64,000 nucleotides of DNA from positions 372,001 through 436,000 of the forward strand of contig OZ244055.1 in the NCBI GenBank assembly GCA_965214975.1. The letters run 5' to 3'. A program made the position numbers and the translations under genes. This DNA is from JAJEBT01 sp965214975 (GTDB lineage Bacteria; Pseudomonadota; Alphaproteobacteria; MPNO01; UBA830). The notes under the pieces are model-generated. The model was not told where the DNA came from and made no database searches. It saw nothing but the letters and a program-made list of their open reading frames with translations. Positions within the stretch are counted from its first letter, which is position 1. Each line of letters begins with the position of its first letter. Of the stretch, positions 43,189 to 52,845 are shown in pieces.

Positions 43189-45992
43189 CGATTGATGCCC
43201 GTCGCCTGATCGAGGACTACCTGCCCTTGGACGCCCTGAACGCCATCGCGTCCAGGGAGAAGAAGCATCCTCTCCGTTACGTCGAATTGGTCCACTACTG
43301 GCCGGCCCGCCGGCCCATCACCTCCTGCCGGGCAGCAATCTACGCCGCGCTTGCGCCCGCTCCCCGTGATGCCAAGGAACGTGGCGAGGCGGCATCCTTT
43401 GTCGCCAAGCTCGCATCCTACACCCCCGATCCCCGGACCATCTCGGACGCGGTCGCGCGAATCAGGGCGCAGCACGGCGGGCGCCCACCCAAGATCCTCG
43501 ACCTGTTCGCGGGCGGCGGGGCGATTCCGCTCGAGGCCGCACGTCTCGGTTGCGAGAGCCATGCCGTCGATTACAACCCCGTCGCATACCTGATCGAGCT
43601 GTGCACGCTCGTCTATCCGCAGACCTTCGGCGCAAGCCTGGCGGACGATTTCCGGCACTGGAGCGACCTGGTTCTGGACCGCTTGCGTGACGAGATCGGC
43701 GACCTCTACGCGCCAATCGAGGTGCCGCGAACTGAAGAGGCGAACCGCCAGGACGAACTGTTCGGAACCGCGGTCATGGCACCGGGCACCCACGCGGAGC
43801 CGGTTTCCCACATCTGGGTCCGTACGGTGCCGTGCCGTCGACCCGGTTGCCCCGCGCCGGTCCCGTTGGTCAGGCAGTCCTGGCTTCGGAAGAAGGGCGG
43901 CGCCATCGCCGCGGTGCCGAGAATCGAGGACGGGGAACGCCTGTGCTGGGACATCGTCTCCGGCTCCACCGCCCGCGAGGTATCCCGGCACACCGAGCAA
44001 ACCGGTTCCGGCCAGGCCGTCTGCGTGGCCTGTAACACGCCAGCAACCGCCGACCACGTGAAGGAGATGGCGGTCGCCGGGCGAATGGGCGAGTCGCTTG
44101 CTGCAGTCGTGGCCGCGCTCCCTCCGAGCAAGTCCGGAGGAAAGAAGCAGCGAAAGGTGTATCTGAGTTCGGCCTCCACTGAGCTGCCGAACAACGGCGA
44201 GTGCCAGCGACGTCTCGAAGCTCTTCTCGCCGATTCAGCCGTCGCGCCCCTAGTTGAAGAAATGAACACTGCTGATTCGACCACGGTGGCCGGCCGCGGC
44301 TATGGCATTTCCCTATGGCGCGAACTGTTCACCCCCAGGCAACTGCTCGTCCTCTTCGCTCTCGTCAAGCACATCCGGCAAGCCCATACCGAGATGCTCG
44401 CCGACGGGATTCCGGAAGATAGAGCGAAGGCGCTGGCAACCTTCTTCGGCATGGCGTTCGGTCGCTTCGTGATCGCTTTCAACAAGTTCTCTCGCTGGTA
44501 CCCGGGCTTCGAAGCAACCGTGGGAGCAATCGGAGATCGCCAAGCCTTGAAGATGATCTACGATTTCTCCGATATCAATCCACTGGCAGAAACACAAGGC
44601 TGTCTGCCGTATGCACTGGATCGTGAGGCGTTCTGCATTCGAGAGCTTGCCAAGATCAAACAGCCCAGCATAGTCCATCGGGGCAACGCGGAGAAGCTCT
44701 TCCACGAGGACGAGACGTTCGATGCGGTGATCACCGATCCGCCCTACTACAGCAGCATCTACTACGCCGACCTGTCCGCCTTCTTCTACGTCTGGCTGAA
44801 ACGGATCGTCGGCGACCTCTATCCCGAGCATTTCACGCTTCCCGCGCCGCCAAAGCGGCGCGAAGCCGTGGCGCAGCCGAGCGAGCACGGCGGCGACCCA
44901 GAGAAAGCCAAGGAGCACTACGAAAGCCTGATGCGCAGGTCGCTTGCGGAAGCGCGACGGGTGCTGAAGCCGGGCGGTCCGCTGATCTGCGTCTATGCCC
45001 ACCGGACCACCGAAGGTTGGGCGACCCTGATTCGAGCTCTCGTCGGGGCGGGCATGACGGTCACCGAAGCGTGGCCCGTGCAGACAGAGGCGCGCGGTCG
45101 CACCAATGCTGTGGATGCCGCAGCGCTCTCAGACAGCATTTTCTTCGTCGCGCGCCGACGCGAGCAAGCCATTGCCGGACAGTACGAGTCGGAGGTCGAG
45201 CCGCAACTCCGCCAGATCGCGCACGAGCGTGTGAAGACCCTTTGGAACGGCGGCAAGGGCATCGGCGGCGCCGACCTGCTGATGGCGGCGGTCGGCGCCG
45301 GGCTGCGCGCCTACACGCAGTTCGCCCGGGTCGACTACGCCAACGGCGAGCCGGTCTCCGCCGAACATTACCTGCGCGACGTCGAGGGAGCCGTCCTCGA
45401 CGTCATGCTCGACGAGATATTCGGCCTGCGCGGCGCGACAGTCGCCACCGTCGACTCCGTCACCCGCTTCTACATCCTCTGGCGGTTCACTTACCGCGAA
45501 TCGGCCATCGAGGCTGGCGACGCCTACGTCTTCTGCTACCCGCAGGGCATCGAGATCGACGGCCCGGAGGGACTGACGGGCAGCGCCCCGAAGCTTGTCG
45601 AGAAACTCGGCAGCAAGTTCCGTGTGCGCAACTACACCGAGCGTGGCGGTGACGAGGCGCTCGGCCTCCCCGTGAACGGCAAGCCCGCGCCGCTGATTGA
45701 CGTGCTGCACCGGCTGCTCCACCTGCTCGACGGGCGGCCGGATGGGATCCGGGAGCATCTCGAGGCGGCCCGCCCGAACACGGAACAGCTTCGACAGGTG
45801 ACACAGGCCCTTTCGGTGCCGGTTCTCGAAGGGGCGCAAGCCCGGGATGCATCCCCGACTCCCGAACTCGGCGCGCTGGCCCGGCTGAACGCGAACTGGC
45901 GAGCGATTGTCGAAGGGGCTGCATACGCACAGGAGATCGAATCCCTCGCCACCGGTACCGGAGACCTCTTTGACGGAGACCATAATCGATGA
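43185..45992 (+). CDS. DUF1156 domain DNA methyltransferase (anti-phage-associated type)
   Basis: This 935-residue protein has an N-terminal DUF1156 part: RRLIEDYLPLDALNAIASRE, then the WPARRPITSCRAA segment. SAM motif I is KILDLFAGGGAIPLEAARLG and the catalytic motif IV is VITDPPYYSSIYYADLSAFF, a DPPY form expected for N6-adenine or N4-cytosine methylation. A cysteine-rich insert (about residues 210-290, with PCRRPGCPAP and CVACNTP) looks like a zinc-binding module. The region around 44160-44720 is visibly less GC-rich than the rest. It is joined to both neighbours by ATGA overlaps. Its target sequence cannot be read from the gene. Confidence 0.9.
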   Translation: MTIDARRLIEDYLPLDALNAIASREKKHPLRYVELVHYWPARRPITSCRAAIYAALAPAPRDAKERGEAASFVAKLASYTPDPRTISDAVARIRAQHGGRPPKILDLFAGGGAIPLEAARLGCESHAVDYNPVAYLIELCTLVYPQTFGASLADDFRHWSDLVLDRLRDEIGDLYAPIEVPRTEEANRQDELFGTAVMAPGTHAEPVSHIWVRTVPCRRPGCPAPVPLVRQSWLRKKGGAIAAVPRIEDGERLCWDIVSGSTAREVSRHTEQTGSGQAVCVACNTPATADHVKEMAVAGRMGESLAAVVAALPPSKSGGKKQRKVYLSSASTELPNNGECQRRLEALLADSAVAPLVEEMNTADSTTVAGRGYGISLWRELFTPRQLLVLFALVKHIRQAHTEMLADGIPEDRAKALATFFGMAFGRFVIAFNKFSRWYPGFEATVGAIGDRQALKMIYDFSDINPLAETQGCLPYALDREAFCIRELAKIKQPSIVHRGNAEKLFHEDETFDAVITDPPYYSSIYYADLSAFFYVWLKRIVGDLYPEHFTLPAPPKRREAVAQPSEHGGDPEKAKEHYESLMRRSLAEARRVLKPGGPLICVYAHRTTEGWATLIRALVGAGMTVTEAWPVQTEARGRTNAVDAAALSDSIFFVARRREQAIAGQYESEVEPQLRQIAHERVKTLWNGGKGIGGADLLMAAVGAGLRAYTQFARVDYANGEPVSAEHYLRDVEGAVLDVMLDEIFGLRGATVATVDSVTRFYILWRFTYRESAIEAGDAYVFCYPQGIEIDGPEGLTGSAPKLVEKLGSKFRVRNYTERGGDEALGLPVNGKPAPLIDVLHRLLHLLDGRPDGIREHLEAARPNTEQLRQVTQALSVPVLEGAQARDASPTPELGALARLNANWRAIVEGAAYAQEIESLATGTGDLFDGDHNR

Positions 45993-48886
45993 AAACCGAC
46001 TGCCGTCCTTGGCTGCAGTGCGTCGCGTTGCATTCCGACGTGCTGTCCGACGACTTCTCCGAGGACATCTTCGCGCTCGATCTCGGGAAGCTGTCCGACT
46101 ATCTGATCGGCAAGGATCTGAAGCGGCCGGACTCGGAGCTTGGGCGCGTCCCGGCGGTGTACCGCGACGCCGACGGCTTCTTTGCCGCGTCCTACCTGAC
46201 GAGCGGCCTCAAGTCCCTGCTCGAGGACGTGCTCGGACGCCTCTCCGGGGCGGCGGGCAATCGAGTGCTCAGGCTGCAAACACCTTTCGGGGGCGGCAAG
46301 TCGCATACGCTGGCCGCCTTGCTGCACGCAGCCCGCTCGCGCGCGGCACTCGACGCGTTGCCGGAAGCGGCCGGACTTCCGCGGCCCAACGGCGTGCGCG
46401 TCGCGGTGGTCGACGGGCAGTTCTTCGACGCGACCAACGGGAAACCAGCTTCCGGCACGGACATTTCCGCGAGAACCCTCTGGGGCTGGATCGCCTGGGC
46501 GCTCGGCGGCCGAGACGGCTACGACCTGGTGCGCGCGCAAGACGAGGCCCGAGTCGCGCCGGGCGCGGACACGCTGGTCGATCTGCTCAAGAGCGGGCCG
46601 AGCCTCATCCTGCTCGACGAGCTGCTTCAGTACCTCATCAGTGCCGGCGGGATTCGCGTCGAGCGGACCACCCTCCGAGACGAAACGGTGTCGTTCCTTC
46701 AGCGCCTGACGGTGGCGGTCGGAAGCGTGGACGACGCGGTGCTCGTCTACTCCCTGCAGTCGAGCAAGCGGGAGTCCCTCGAATACACCAGCCTGCTCCA
46801 GACCGTCGAGCATCTGGCCGCCCGCAAGGACCAGCGTCGCGAACCGGTGGAAGGCAACGAGATCCTCAACGTCATCCAGCGCCGGCTACTCGCCGGGACA
46901 CCCGATGCAAGCGCGGCGGCCGCTGCCGCAGACGTCCACGGCCAGCTGTTCACGCAGATGCGGCGCGCCTACGCGCAGGGCGAAGCGGAGCGGCTGCAGG
47001 CCGAAGAAGAAGGCGTGGCGCTGCGTGAACGGATCAAGGCGTCCTACCCCTTTCACCCCGCCCTGATCGACCTGATGCGCGAGCGCTGGGCCGCCATTCC
47101 GGACTTCCAACGCACCCGTGGCTCGCTGCGCTTCCTGGCGTCGTGCCTCCGTGCCGCCCACCGCGCCGGCACCTCCCGCTCGCTGCTGGGCCCCGGCGAC
47201 GTTCCCATCCAGGAGAGCGACGTCCGCCTCGCCTTCTTCAAGGAGGTCGGCCAGCGCGAGGACTTTCTGGCCTGCCTGGAGCACGACTTCGTGGGCGCCA
47301 ACGCACGCGCCCGCCGCATCGACGACCGGCGCGCCCGGGAAGTCACGGTCGAGGCCGGCAGGCAGCCGGCCACACGCCTCGCCACCACCATGCTGCTCTA
47401 CTCCTTCGGAGGGCTGCGCCGGGGAGAGGAAGAGCACGGCGACACGCTGCCGCCCGGCATCGGCGAGCCCGACCTGCTCGGCGCGAACATCGGGCCTGAT
47501 CTCGACACGACCACCATCCAGGCATGCCTGAAGGAGCTCAGGGAGCAATGCCTGTACCTGCACTTCGATGGCGTGCGCTACTGCTTCAAGATGGATCCCA
47601 ACGTCACGCTGCTCGTCGAACAGGAAGCCGACGCTGTCGCCAGGGACGAAAGCCGTGTTCATGCGCGCATACGGCGGATGCTCGAAGAGCGGTTGGCCGG
47701 GCAGCAGGCCATCGTCTGGCCGGGGAAACCGGGCGACGTGCCGGATCGGGAGCCGCAGTTTCTCATCGCCTACCTGCCGCTGGACTTCGCATCGCGACCG
47801 ACCGCCGAGCGGCGTCACGAGGCGCTGGCGCTGTGCGAGCGGTTCGGCAACCGGCAGCGGGAATTCCGCAATGGCCTGGGGCTTGCCATCCCCGCTGGGG
47901 ATCAAGTCGAGATCCTGCGGCGCAGCGTGCGCTACCTGCTCGCGATCGAGCGCATTCAAGGGAAATGGCGCGAGCACAACCTCACCCCCGCACAGAAAAG
48001 CCAGCTCAAGGAGCGCGACGCCACGGAGAAGGCGGCCACCGAATCTGCGCTGCTCGGGCTCTACGGCGAAGTCTGGCTGCCCGCACCCGGCAACAAGGCA
48101 CTGACTCTGGACAAGGTCATTCTGGAGGGCCGCCCGCTCCAGACAACGCTCGACGAGAAGAGGCGTGCGCTCATTCACCAGCGCCTGATGGAACTGCTGA
48201 CGAGTGTTCGGCGGCGCGTTTTCGGAACGGTAGCGCCCGGAAAGCTCGTCGAGTTGTTCAAGCTGGGCGAGTCGGGAAACCACGCTGCCGGCATTGCCAC
48301 GGACAAGGTGTTGGCGGGCTTCTACGAATTCCTCGGCTTCCCGCGCTTGCTCTCGGCACAGGCGGTGCGCGGAGCTGTCGCCCGAGGCGTGGAGACCGGC
48401 CTCTTCGGCTACGTCACAGGGCGCCCGCCACTCGGCGACAACGGCCGTTACCGGATCGAGCGGACCCGTGTTGCGTTCGAGCGCGCCGTCGCCAACGACG
48501 AGGTCGACCTAGACTCCGGGTTTCTCATCGTCCCGGCAGCGCTTCCGGAGAAACCTCGCTCTCCCGCACCCGATGGCGAAGAGACCGGCAGCGGCGACAC
48601 AGGTGGATCGGGCAAGGAGGAGGACTCTGAAAAGAGTGATGATGCGGGGGATGGCACGAAGCCCTCCGACGGTTCGAGCACCCGAGAGATCGCCCTGTCC
48701 TTCACCGCGGGCCAGAGCGACCTGTACGCGGCATGGAACGCCCTCGCCAACCTCGCCGATGTCGCAGGCGAAGTCTCGATCAACGCCAAGGCCACGCCAC
48801 CTGAGGGCTACGAGAAGGCCAAGCTGGAGAACGGGGTGTTCGAGCCGCTCCGCGAACTCGGGCTGATCGGGGAGCCGGAGGAGTGA
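45989..48886 (+). CDS. DUF499 ATPase (anti-phage-associated type)
   Basis: This 965-residue DUF499 protein has a P-loop TPFGGGKSHTLAALLHAARS and Walker B SLILLDELLQYLI. The N-terminus DDFSEDIFALDLGKLSDYLI is typical. DUF499 ATPases occur with DUF1156 methyltransferases in defence islands. A Ser/Gly/Glu/Asp-rich linker (about residues 850-895) precedes the C-terminal winged domain-like segment IALSFTAGQSDLYAAWNALA. It starts by ATGA overlap with the methyltransferase and is followed after 49 bases by the OLD nuclease. Its mechanism is unknown; a DNA-sensing or remodelling ATPase is plausible. Confidence 0.88.
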   Translation: MKTDCRPWLQCVALHSDVLSDDFSEDIFALDLGKLSDYLIGKDLKRPDSELGRVPAVYRDADGFFAASYLTSGLKSLLEDVLGRLSGAAGNRVLRLQTPFGGGKSHTLAALLHAARSRAALDALPEAAGLPRPNGVRVAVVDGQFFDATNGKPASGTDISARTLWGWIAWALGGRDGYDLVRAQDEARVAPGADTLVDLLKSGPSLILLDELLQYLISAGGIRVERTTLRDETVSFLQRLTVAVGSVDDAVLVYSLQSSKRESLEYTSLLQTVEHLAARKDQRREPVEGNEILNVIQRRLLAGTPDASAAAAAADVHGQLFTQMRRAYAQGEAERLQAEEEGVALRERIKASYPFHPALIDLMRERWAAIPDFQRTRGSLRFLASCLRAAHRAGTSRSLLGPGDVPIQESDVRLAFFKEVGQREDFLACLEHDFVGANARARRIDDRRAREVTVEAGRQPATRLATTMLLYSFGGLRRGEEEHGDTLPPGIGEPDLLGANIGPDLDTTTIQACLKELREQCLYLHFDGVRYCFKMDPNVTLLVEQEADAVARDESRVHARIRRMLEERLAGQQAIVWPGKPGDVPDREPQFLIAYLPLDFASRPTAERRHEALALCERFGNRQREFRNGLGLAIPAGDQVEILRRSVRYLLAIERIQGKWREHNLTPAQKSQLKERDATEKAATESALLGLYGEVWLPAPGNKALTLDKVILEGRPLQTTLDEKRRALIHQRLMELLTSVRRRVFGTVAPGKLVELFKLGESGNHAAGIATDKVLAGFYEFLGFPRLLSAQAVRGAVARGVETGLFGYVTGRPPLGDNGRYRIERTRVAFERAVANDEVDLDSGFLIVPAALPEKPRSPAPDGEETGSGDTGGSGKEEDSEKSDDAGDGTKPSDGSSTREIALSFTAGQSDLYAAWNALANLADVAGEVSINAKATPPEGYEKAKLENGVFEPLRELGLIGEPEE

Positions 48887-48935
48887 CCACACCCAACCGT
48901 ATCCGCAGATCAAGCGCGTTCGGACGGAACAGGCC

Positions 48936-50897
48936 ATGAAACTCTCCCGGGCGCGAATCACGAATTTCCAGAGCATTCGGGATTCCACCGAGTTCGAAAT
49001 CGGTGACGTCACCTGTCTCGTCGGAAAGAACGAAGCGGGAAAGACAGCGCTGCTGAGAGCTCTGTACCGATTGAACCCGGTCCGGCGGTCCGACGCTGCG
49101 TTCGATGCGACACGCGACTATCCGCGTCGGGATTTGGTCGACTATGAACAGGAGCTCGAAGCAGGAACCATTGCACCTGCAAGTGTCGTTCAAGCCACCT
49201 ACACCCTTGACGCCTATGACGTCAATGCAGTCAAGAAAAAATTCGGAGAAAAATGCCTGAAGAATGGGGACGTATCCATCGTATTCCAGAAGGACTATTC
49301 CAACAAAATCTCCTGCTCGGGTCTTTCGGTGGACCAGGATGCGGCGTTATCCCACCTTGTGGCAAGTTCCGGTCTTCCGGATTCCGAGAAAGACACCTTG
49401 CAGACGCACAAGACGGTTTCCGCAACCATGGAGGCCCTTCAAGGCCCGGAGGAAACGCCCGCGTCAAAAAAGCTCCGCGATCTCCTTGCCGAAATCCCTG
49501 AAGGAAACATTGAAAAAGCAATCTGCGAGACCGTGATTCTCCCGAGGATGCCGAAGTATCTGTATTTCGACGAGTACTATCAGATGAAGGGGCATGCCAA
49601 CCTTGATGCGCTAATGACCCGGCGCGTCGAAAATAAGCTTGAGGAGGCAGATGAACCACTTCTTGGCCTCATTCAACTTGCCGGTCTGAACCTCGAACAA
49701 CTCGCGAAGCCGAGGCGAAACGAGACGCTGATCGCCCGACTGGAAGCGGCGGAGAACGAACTCACGAAGAACGTGCTCAGGTACTGGTCCCAGAATCGTC
49801 ATCTGCGCATGGAATTCGACATTCGACCCGCCCTGCCTGATGATCCTCCCGGAATGACGGAAGGGATGAACATCCTCGGCCGCGTGAAAGACACCAAGCA
49901 CATGGTAAGCACCCCCCTTGGCACGCGATCTCGCGGCTTCATATGGTTCTTCTCGTTCCTCGCCTGGTATTCACAGTTGCGGAAAAGTGGCCAAAATCTC
50001 ATTTTGTTGCTGGACGAACCGGGGTTAACGTTGCACGCGAAAGCCCAGGCAGACCTTCTTCGATACTTCGAGGAGGAGCTCGTGCCAAATCACCAACTCA
50101 TCTACACGACGCATTCCCCCTTCATGGTGGAGCCGACCCGCTTCGAGCGCGTTCGCATCGTTCAGGACTTGAGTGTCGAACACGAGTCCGGTGATCTGAC
50201 GGAGGAGAAACAGGGTACGAAAGTTCTCACCGAGGTGCTCGACGCCACTTCAGACAGCCTGTTTCCGCTTCAAGGAGCGCTCGGTTACGAGATTCACCAG
50301 ACGCTGTTCATTGGCCCGAACTGCCTGGTCGTCGAGGGCGCGTCGGACCTGCTGTACCTTCAGGCCATGTCGGCTCTTCTTGAAAAAATGGGCAGGACCG
50401 GTCTCCGTACGGACTGGACGATCACTCCTGTGGGCGGTGCCGGAAGGGTACCGACATTTGTGGCGTTGATTGGTTCGCAATCTCGCCTGAACGTGGCGGT
50501 GCTTGTCGATTCGCAGGAACGTGATCGGCAGCAGATCGAGAACCTCTACAAGAGGAAGCTGCTGAAGAGGCAGCAGGTGTTGACCTATGCGGATTTCACT
50601 CAGGGTGACGAAGCCGATGTTGAGGACTTGTTCAACGTCGAGTTCTACTTGCGCTTGGTGAACGGAGAATTCGGGTGTTCGATCCAGCCGGCTGATTTAT
50701 GCAGCGGACACCCTCGTGTTCTCCGTCGCGTCGAAAAATGCCTGACGGAAAATCCGCTTCCGCAGGAAGCACGCTTCAATCACTACCGTCCGGCTCGCTA
50801 CTTCAGCTCGAACGTCGAGTCTCTCGCAGAGCACTTGAGGGAGGAGGAACTTGTCCTTTTCGAAAAGGTCTTCGGCGCGGTCAACGCGCTCTTGTAA
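48936..50897 (+). CDS. OLD-family ATP-dependent nuclease (AAA + TOPRIM)
   Basis: This 653-residue protein has an ABC-type ATPase half: ARITNFQSIRDSTEFEIGD, Walker A LVGKNEAGKTALLRALYRL, Walker B LILLLDEPGLTLHAKAQ and H-loop YTTHSPFMV. The TOPRIM nuclease half (about residue 460 on) has CLVVEGASDLLYL with the first glutamate and VAVLVDSQERDRQ with the acidic cluster, then GDEADVEDLF. This is the Overcoming Lysogenization Defect family, seen alone and in Gabija-type defence. It is less GC-rich than the genes before it, suggesting separate origin. Bases 50211-50410 are repeated almost exactly at the right edge of the window. Confidence 0.88.
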   Translation: MKLSRARITNFQSIRDSTEFEIGDVTCLVGKNEAGKTALLRALYRLNPVRRSDAAFDATRDYPRRDLVDYEQELEAGTIAPASVVQATYTLDAYDVNAVKKKFGEKCLKNGDVSIVFQKDYSNKISCSGLSVDQDAALSHLVASSGLPDSEKDTLQTHKTVSATMEALQGPEETPASKKLRDLLAEIPEGNIEKAICETVILPRMPKYLYFDEYYQMKGHANLDALMTRRVENKLEEADEPLLGLIQLAGLNLEQLAKPRRNETLIARLEAAENELTKNVLRYWSQNRHLRMEFDIRPALPDDPPGMTEGMNILGRVKDTKHMVSTPLGTRSRGFIWFFSFLAWYSQLRKSGQNLILLLDEPGLTLHAKAQADLLRYFEEELVPNHQLIYTTHSPFMVEPTRFERVRIVQDLSVEHESGDLTEEKQGTKVLTEVLDATSDSLFPLQGALGYEIHQTLFIGPNCLVVEGASDLLYLQAMSALLEKMGRTGLRTDWTITPVGGAGRVPTFVALIGSQSRLNVAVLVDSQERDRQQIENLYKRKLLKRQQVLTYADFTQGDEADVEDLFNVEFYLRLVNGEFGCSIQPADLCSGHPRVLRRVEKCLTENPLPQEARFNHYRPARYFSSNVESLAEHLREEELVLFEKVFGAVNALL

Positions 50898-50939
50898 CCG
50901 GAGACGCTACGAGGCGATGCTTGCGAGGAAAATGCGCCA

Positions 50940-52334
50940 ATGACCCTCGACCGAATCATGGCGTTGGCTTCGACCGGCGAGTCCGAAACCCTGGAGTTCA
51001 AGGCCACGACCGGAACGCGGCGCGAGGCCGCCGCGACCGTGTGCGCCATGCTCAACCAGCGCGGTGGACATGTTCTGTTCGGAGTGGCGCCGGACGGCAG
51101 TGTCGTGGGTCAGCAGGTTAGCGAGCGAACGATTGAGCAGGTAAGCGCCGAAATCCGGCGGATCGATCCACCCGCGTTTCCGGAGATCGAGCGGATTCGT
51201 GTGTCGGAGGATTCTGAAGCGATAGCGGTTCGGGTGAATCCTGGCACCTTGCCCCCATACCAGTACCGGGGAGCCTCCTACCGGCGTGTCGGCAACACGA
51301 CGCAAGCGATGTCCGCCGAGGAATACAATCGCATGCTTTTCGAACGCATGCATAAAGAGCGACGTTGGGAGACCGAGCCTGCGGACGGGTGGACGGTGAA
51401 CGACCTGGATCTCGCGGAGATTCGAAACACGGTTGCGGAGGCCGTCCGGATCGGCCGGCTGAACCAGCCCGGTGGCCTGGAGGCGGGGGATCTGCTTCGC
51501 GGACTCGGGCTGCTCCGCGACGGCGTCCTGTTCCGGGCTGCCGCGGTGCTGTTCGGGAACGCCGAGCGCCTCGAATGCGAAATGCCGCAGTGCCTGCTTC
51601 GCGTCGCGCGTTTCCGGGGCGCCGACCGCTCGGAGTTTCTCGACAACCGGCAATTCAACGGCAACGCCTTTGCCCTCCTTGCAAGTGCCGAGCGCTTTCT
51701 GCGCGACACGCTTCCCATCGCCAGCCGCTTCGAGTCGGGCCGCATGGCGCGCATCGACGAGCCGCTCTACCCGCCCCTGGCCACGCGGGAGGCGCTGGCG
51801 AACGCGCTGTGCCACCGGGACTATGCCATGGGCGGCGGCTCTGTCGGGCTTGCGGTCCACGACGACCGGCTGGAGGTGACCTCGACCGGCCCGCTGCACT
51901 TCGGGCTGACTCCGGACGATCTCTTCGGGCCGCATGAGTCCAGACCCTGGAACCCGCTCATCGCCCGCACGTTCTACCGGCGCGGCATCATCGAGGAATG
52001 GGGTCGGGGGACGATCAGAATGACGGACCTGGCAACCTCGGCGGGGCTGCCACGTCCCGAGATCGAGGAACGCGGCGACTGCGTGACGGTGCGTTTCCGG
52101 CCCGCCGACTACGTGCCGCCGCAACCGGACAACGGCGAACTGACGGAACGGCAGATGACGATCCTGACACTTCTTCGTCGGTCCGACGGCGCCTTGGCGC
52201 TTCGGGATATCCGTGCCGTTCTGGAGCCGCAGGCCAACGGGCGGCGACTGCGGGAAGACCTCGCCGTTCTCAAGACCAGGGGACTGGCGGAGACCACGGG
52301 GGTTGGCCGGGGAGCGCGCTGGAAATCCTTGTAG
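50940..52334 (+). CDS. AlbA_2/Schlafen-type ATP-binding protein with GHKL ATPase and winged helix
   Basis: This 464-residue protein has an N-terminal AlbA_2 domain (ESETLEFKATTGTRREAAAT and GGHVLFGVAPDGSVVGQQ), a GHKL/HATPase_c_4 region (ATREALANALCHRDYAMGGG with the N-box asparagine and, later, EWGRGTIRMTDLA), and a C-terminal winged helix (ILTLLRRSDGALALRDIRAV). Annotation tools often call such proteins RecG-related or transcriptional regulators. It follows the OLD gene after 42 bases and closes the operon. It may be the regulator of the island or a nucleic-acid-binding effector (Schlafen AlbA_2 domains include tRNA nucleases); the choice is open. Confidence 0.85.
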   Translation: MTLDRIMALASTGESETLEFKATTGTRREAAATVCAMLNQRGGHVLFGVAPDGSVVGQQVSERTIEQVSAEIRRIDPPAFPEIERIRVSEDSEAIAVRVNPGTLPPYQYRGASYRRVGNTTQAMSAEEYNRMLFERMHKERRWETEPADGWTVNDLDLAEIRNTVAEAVRIGRLNQPGGLEAGDLLRGLGLLRDGVLFRAAAVLFGNAERLECEMPQCLLRVARFRGADRSEFLDNRQFNGNAFALLASAERFLRDTLPIASRFESGRMARIDEPLYPPLATREALANALCHRDYAMGGGSVGLAVHDDRLEVTSTGPLHFGLTPDDLFGPHESRPWNPLIARTFYRRGIIEEWGRGTIRMTDLATSAGLPRPEIEERGDCVTVRFRPADYVPPQPDNGELTERQMTILTLLRRSDGALALRDIRAVLEPQANGRRLREDLAVLKTRGLAETTGVGRGARWKSL

Positions 52335-52349
52335 AACATGGCGTTGGCT

Positions 52350-52384
52350 CATTCCGGCCCATTCCGGCCCATTCCGGCCCATTC
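52350..52384 (+). repeat. Short tandem repeat, 10-bp unit
   Basis: The unit ATTCCGGCCC occurs three times in a row at 52351-52380, with a partial fourth copy, starting 16 bases after the AlbA_2 gene stop. It is outside any confident gene and could vary in copy number. Confidence 0.8.
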
Positions 52385-52488
52385 AGGAGATCCGCAGGCG
52401 ACGTTGCCCTGCGGCGGACACCCGCCCGTGCGGAGAGGGCGTAACCGACAGATCCGTGCGCGATCCGGGATCCGTGTCTCTGATCCGA

Positions 52489-52788
52489 CCGCGCCCGCGC
52501 ATCAGTGACTCCTGCTTCCCTGCGGGCTGGCGGCAAGCCCATTCGGCCTGTTGCGGCGGTCGGCCCGGGCCCTTGAGCCGGCCGGCGATCGCCGTCCCGG
52601 TTGCCGGACGGCAAACGGGCCCGCGGGGCCGAATCACTCCGCCGGCTGCAGAGCGCCGCGGGACTTCCTGCGCATCCGCCGTTCCTCGACGACCCCGACG
52701 GTCAGCGCCATCAGCGGGGTCACCGTCGCCATGGTCAGCACGGCCGAGAGCGACAGCCCGCCGAGAGAACCCACCGACCCGAGGCCCC
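52489..52788. repeat. About 300-bp segment duplicated at 54227-54522
   Basis: The two segments share CGGTCGGCCCGGGCCCTTGA, GGGCCGAATCACTCC and the whole 3' end of an RND pump gene, with scattered substitutions and small gaps. Each contains the end of the same gene on the minus strand plus about 140 bases beyond it. Confidence 0.8.
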
Positions 52789-52790
52789 AC
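52634..52790 (-). pseudogene. 3' terminal fragment of an RND efflux pump gene, copy a
   Basis: On the minus strand the frame reads GGLSLSAVLTMATVTPLMAL, then TVGVVEERRMRRKSRG, which is the last transmembrane segment and cytosolic tail of an RND (AcrB-type) permease. It is the same tail as in the larger fragment at 54370, with several substitutions. Nothing upstream of it belongs to the pump. It is a dead copy produced by the segmental duplication at 52489-52788. Confidence 0.75.
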
Positions 52791-52845
52791 GCCCTCGCGA
52801 CCTTCGCCCGGCCCTGGCGCAGGTCGGAGTCGGATCGGATCCAAC

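Noticed and set aside
39634..52334. Calling the operon a complete DISARM or BREX system
   Set aside because: The hallmark genes of those systems (drmA/drmB/drmC, pglX/pglZ, brxL) are absent. Only related helicase and methyltransferase families are shared.
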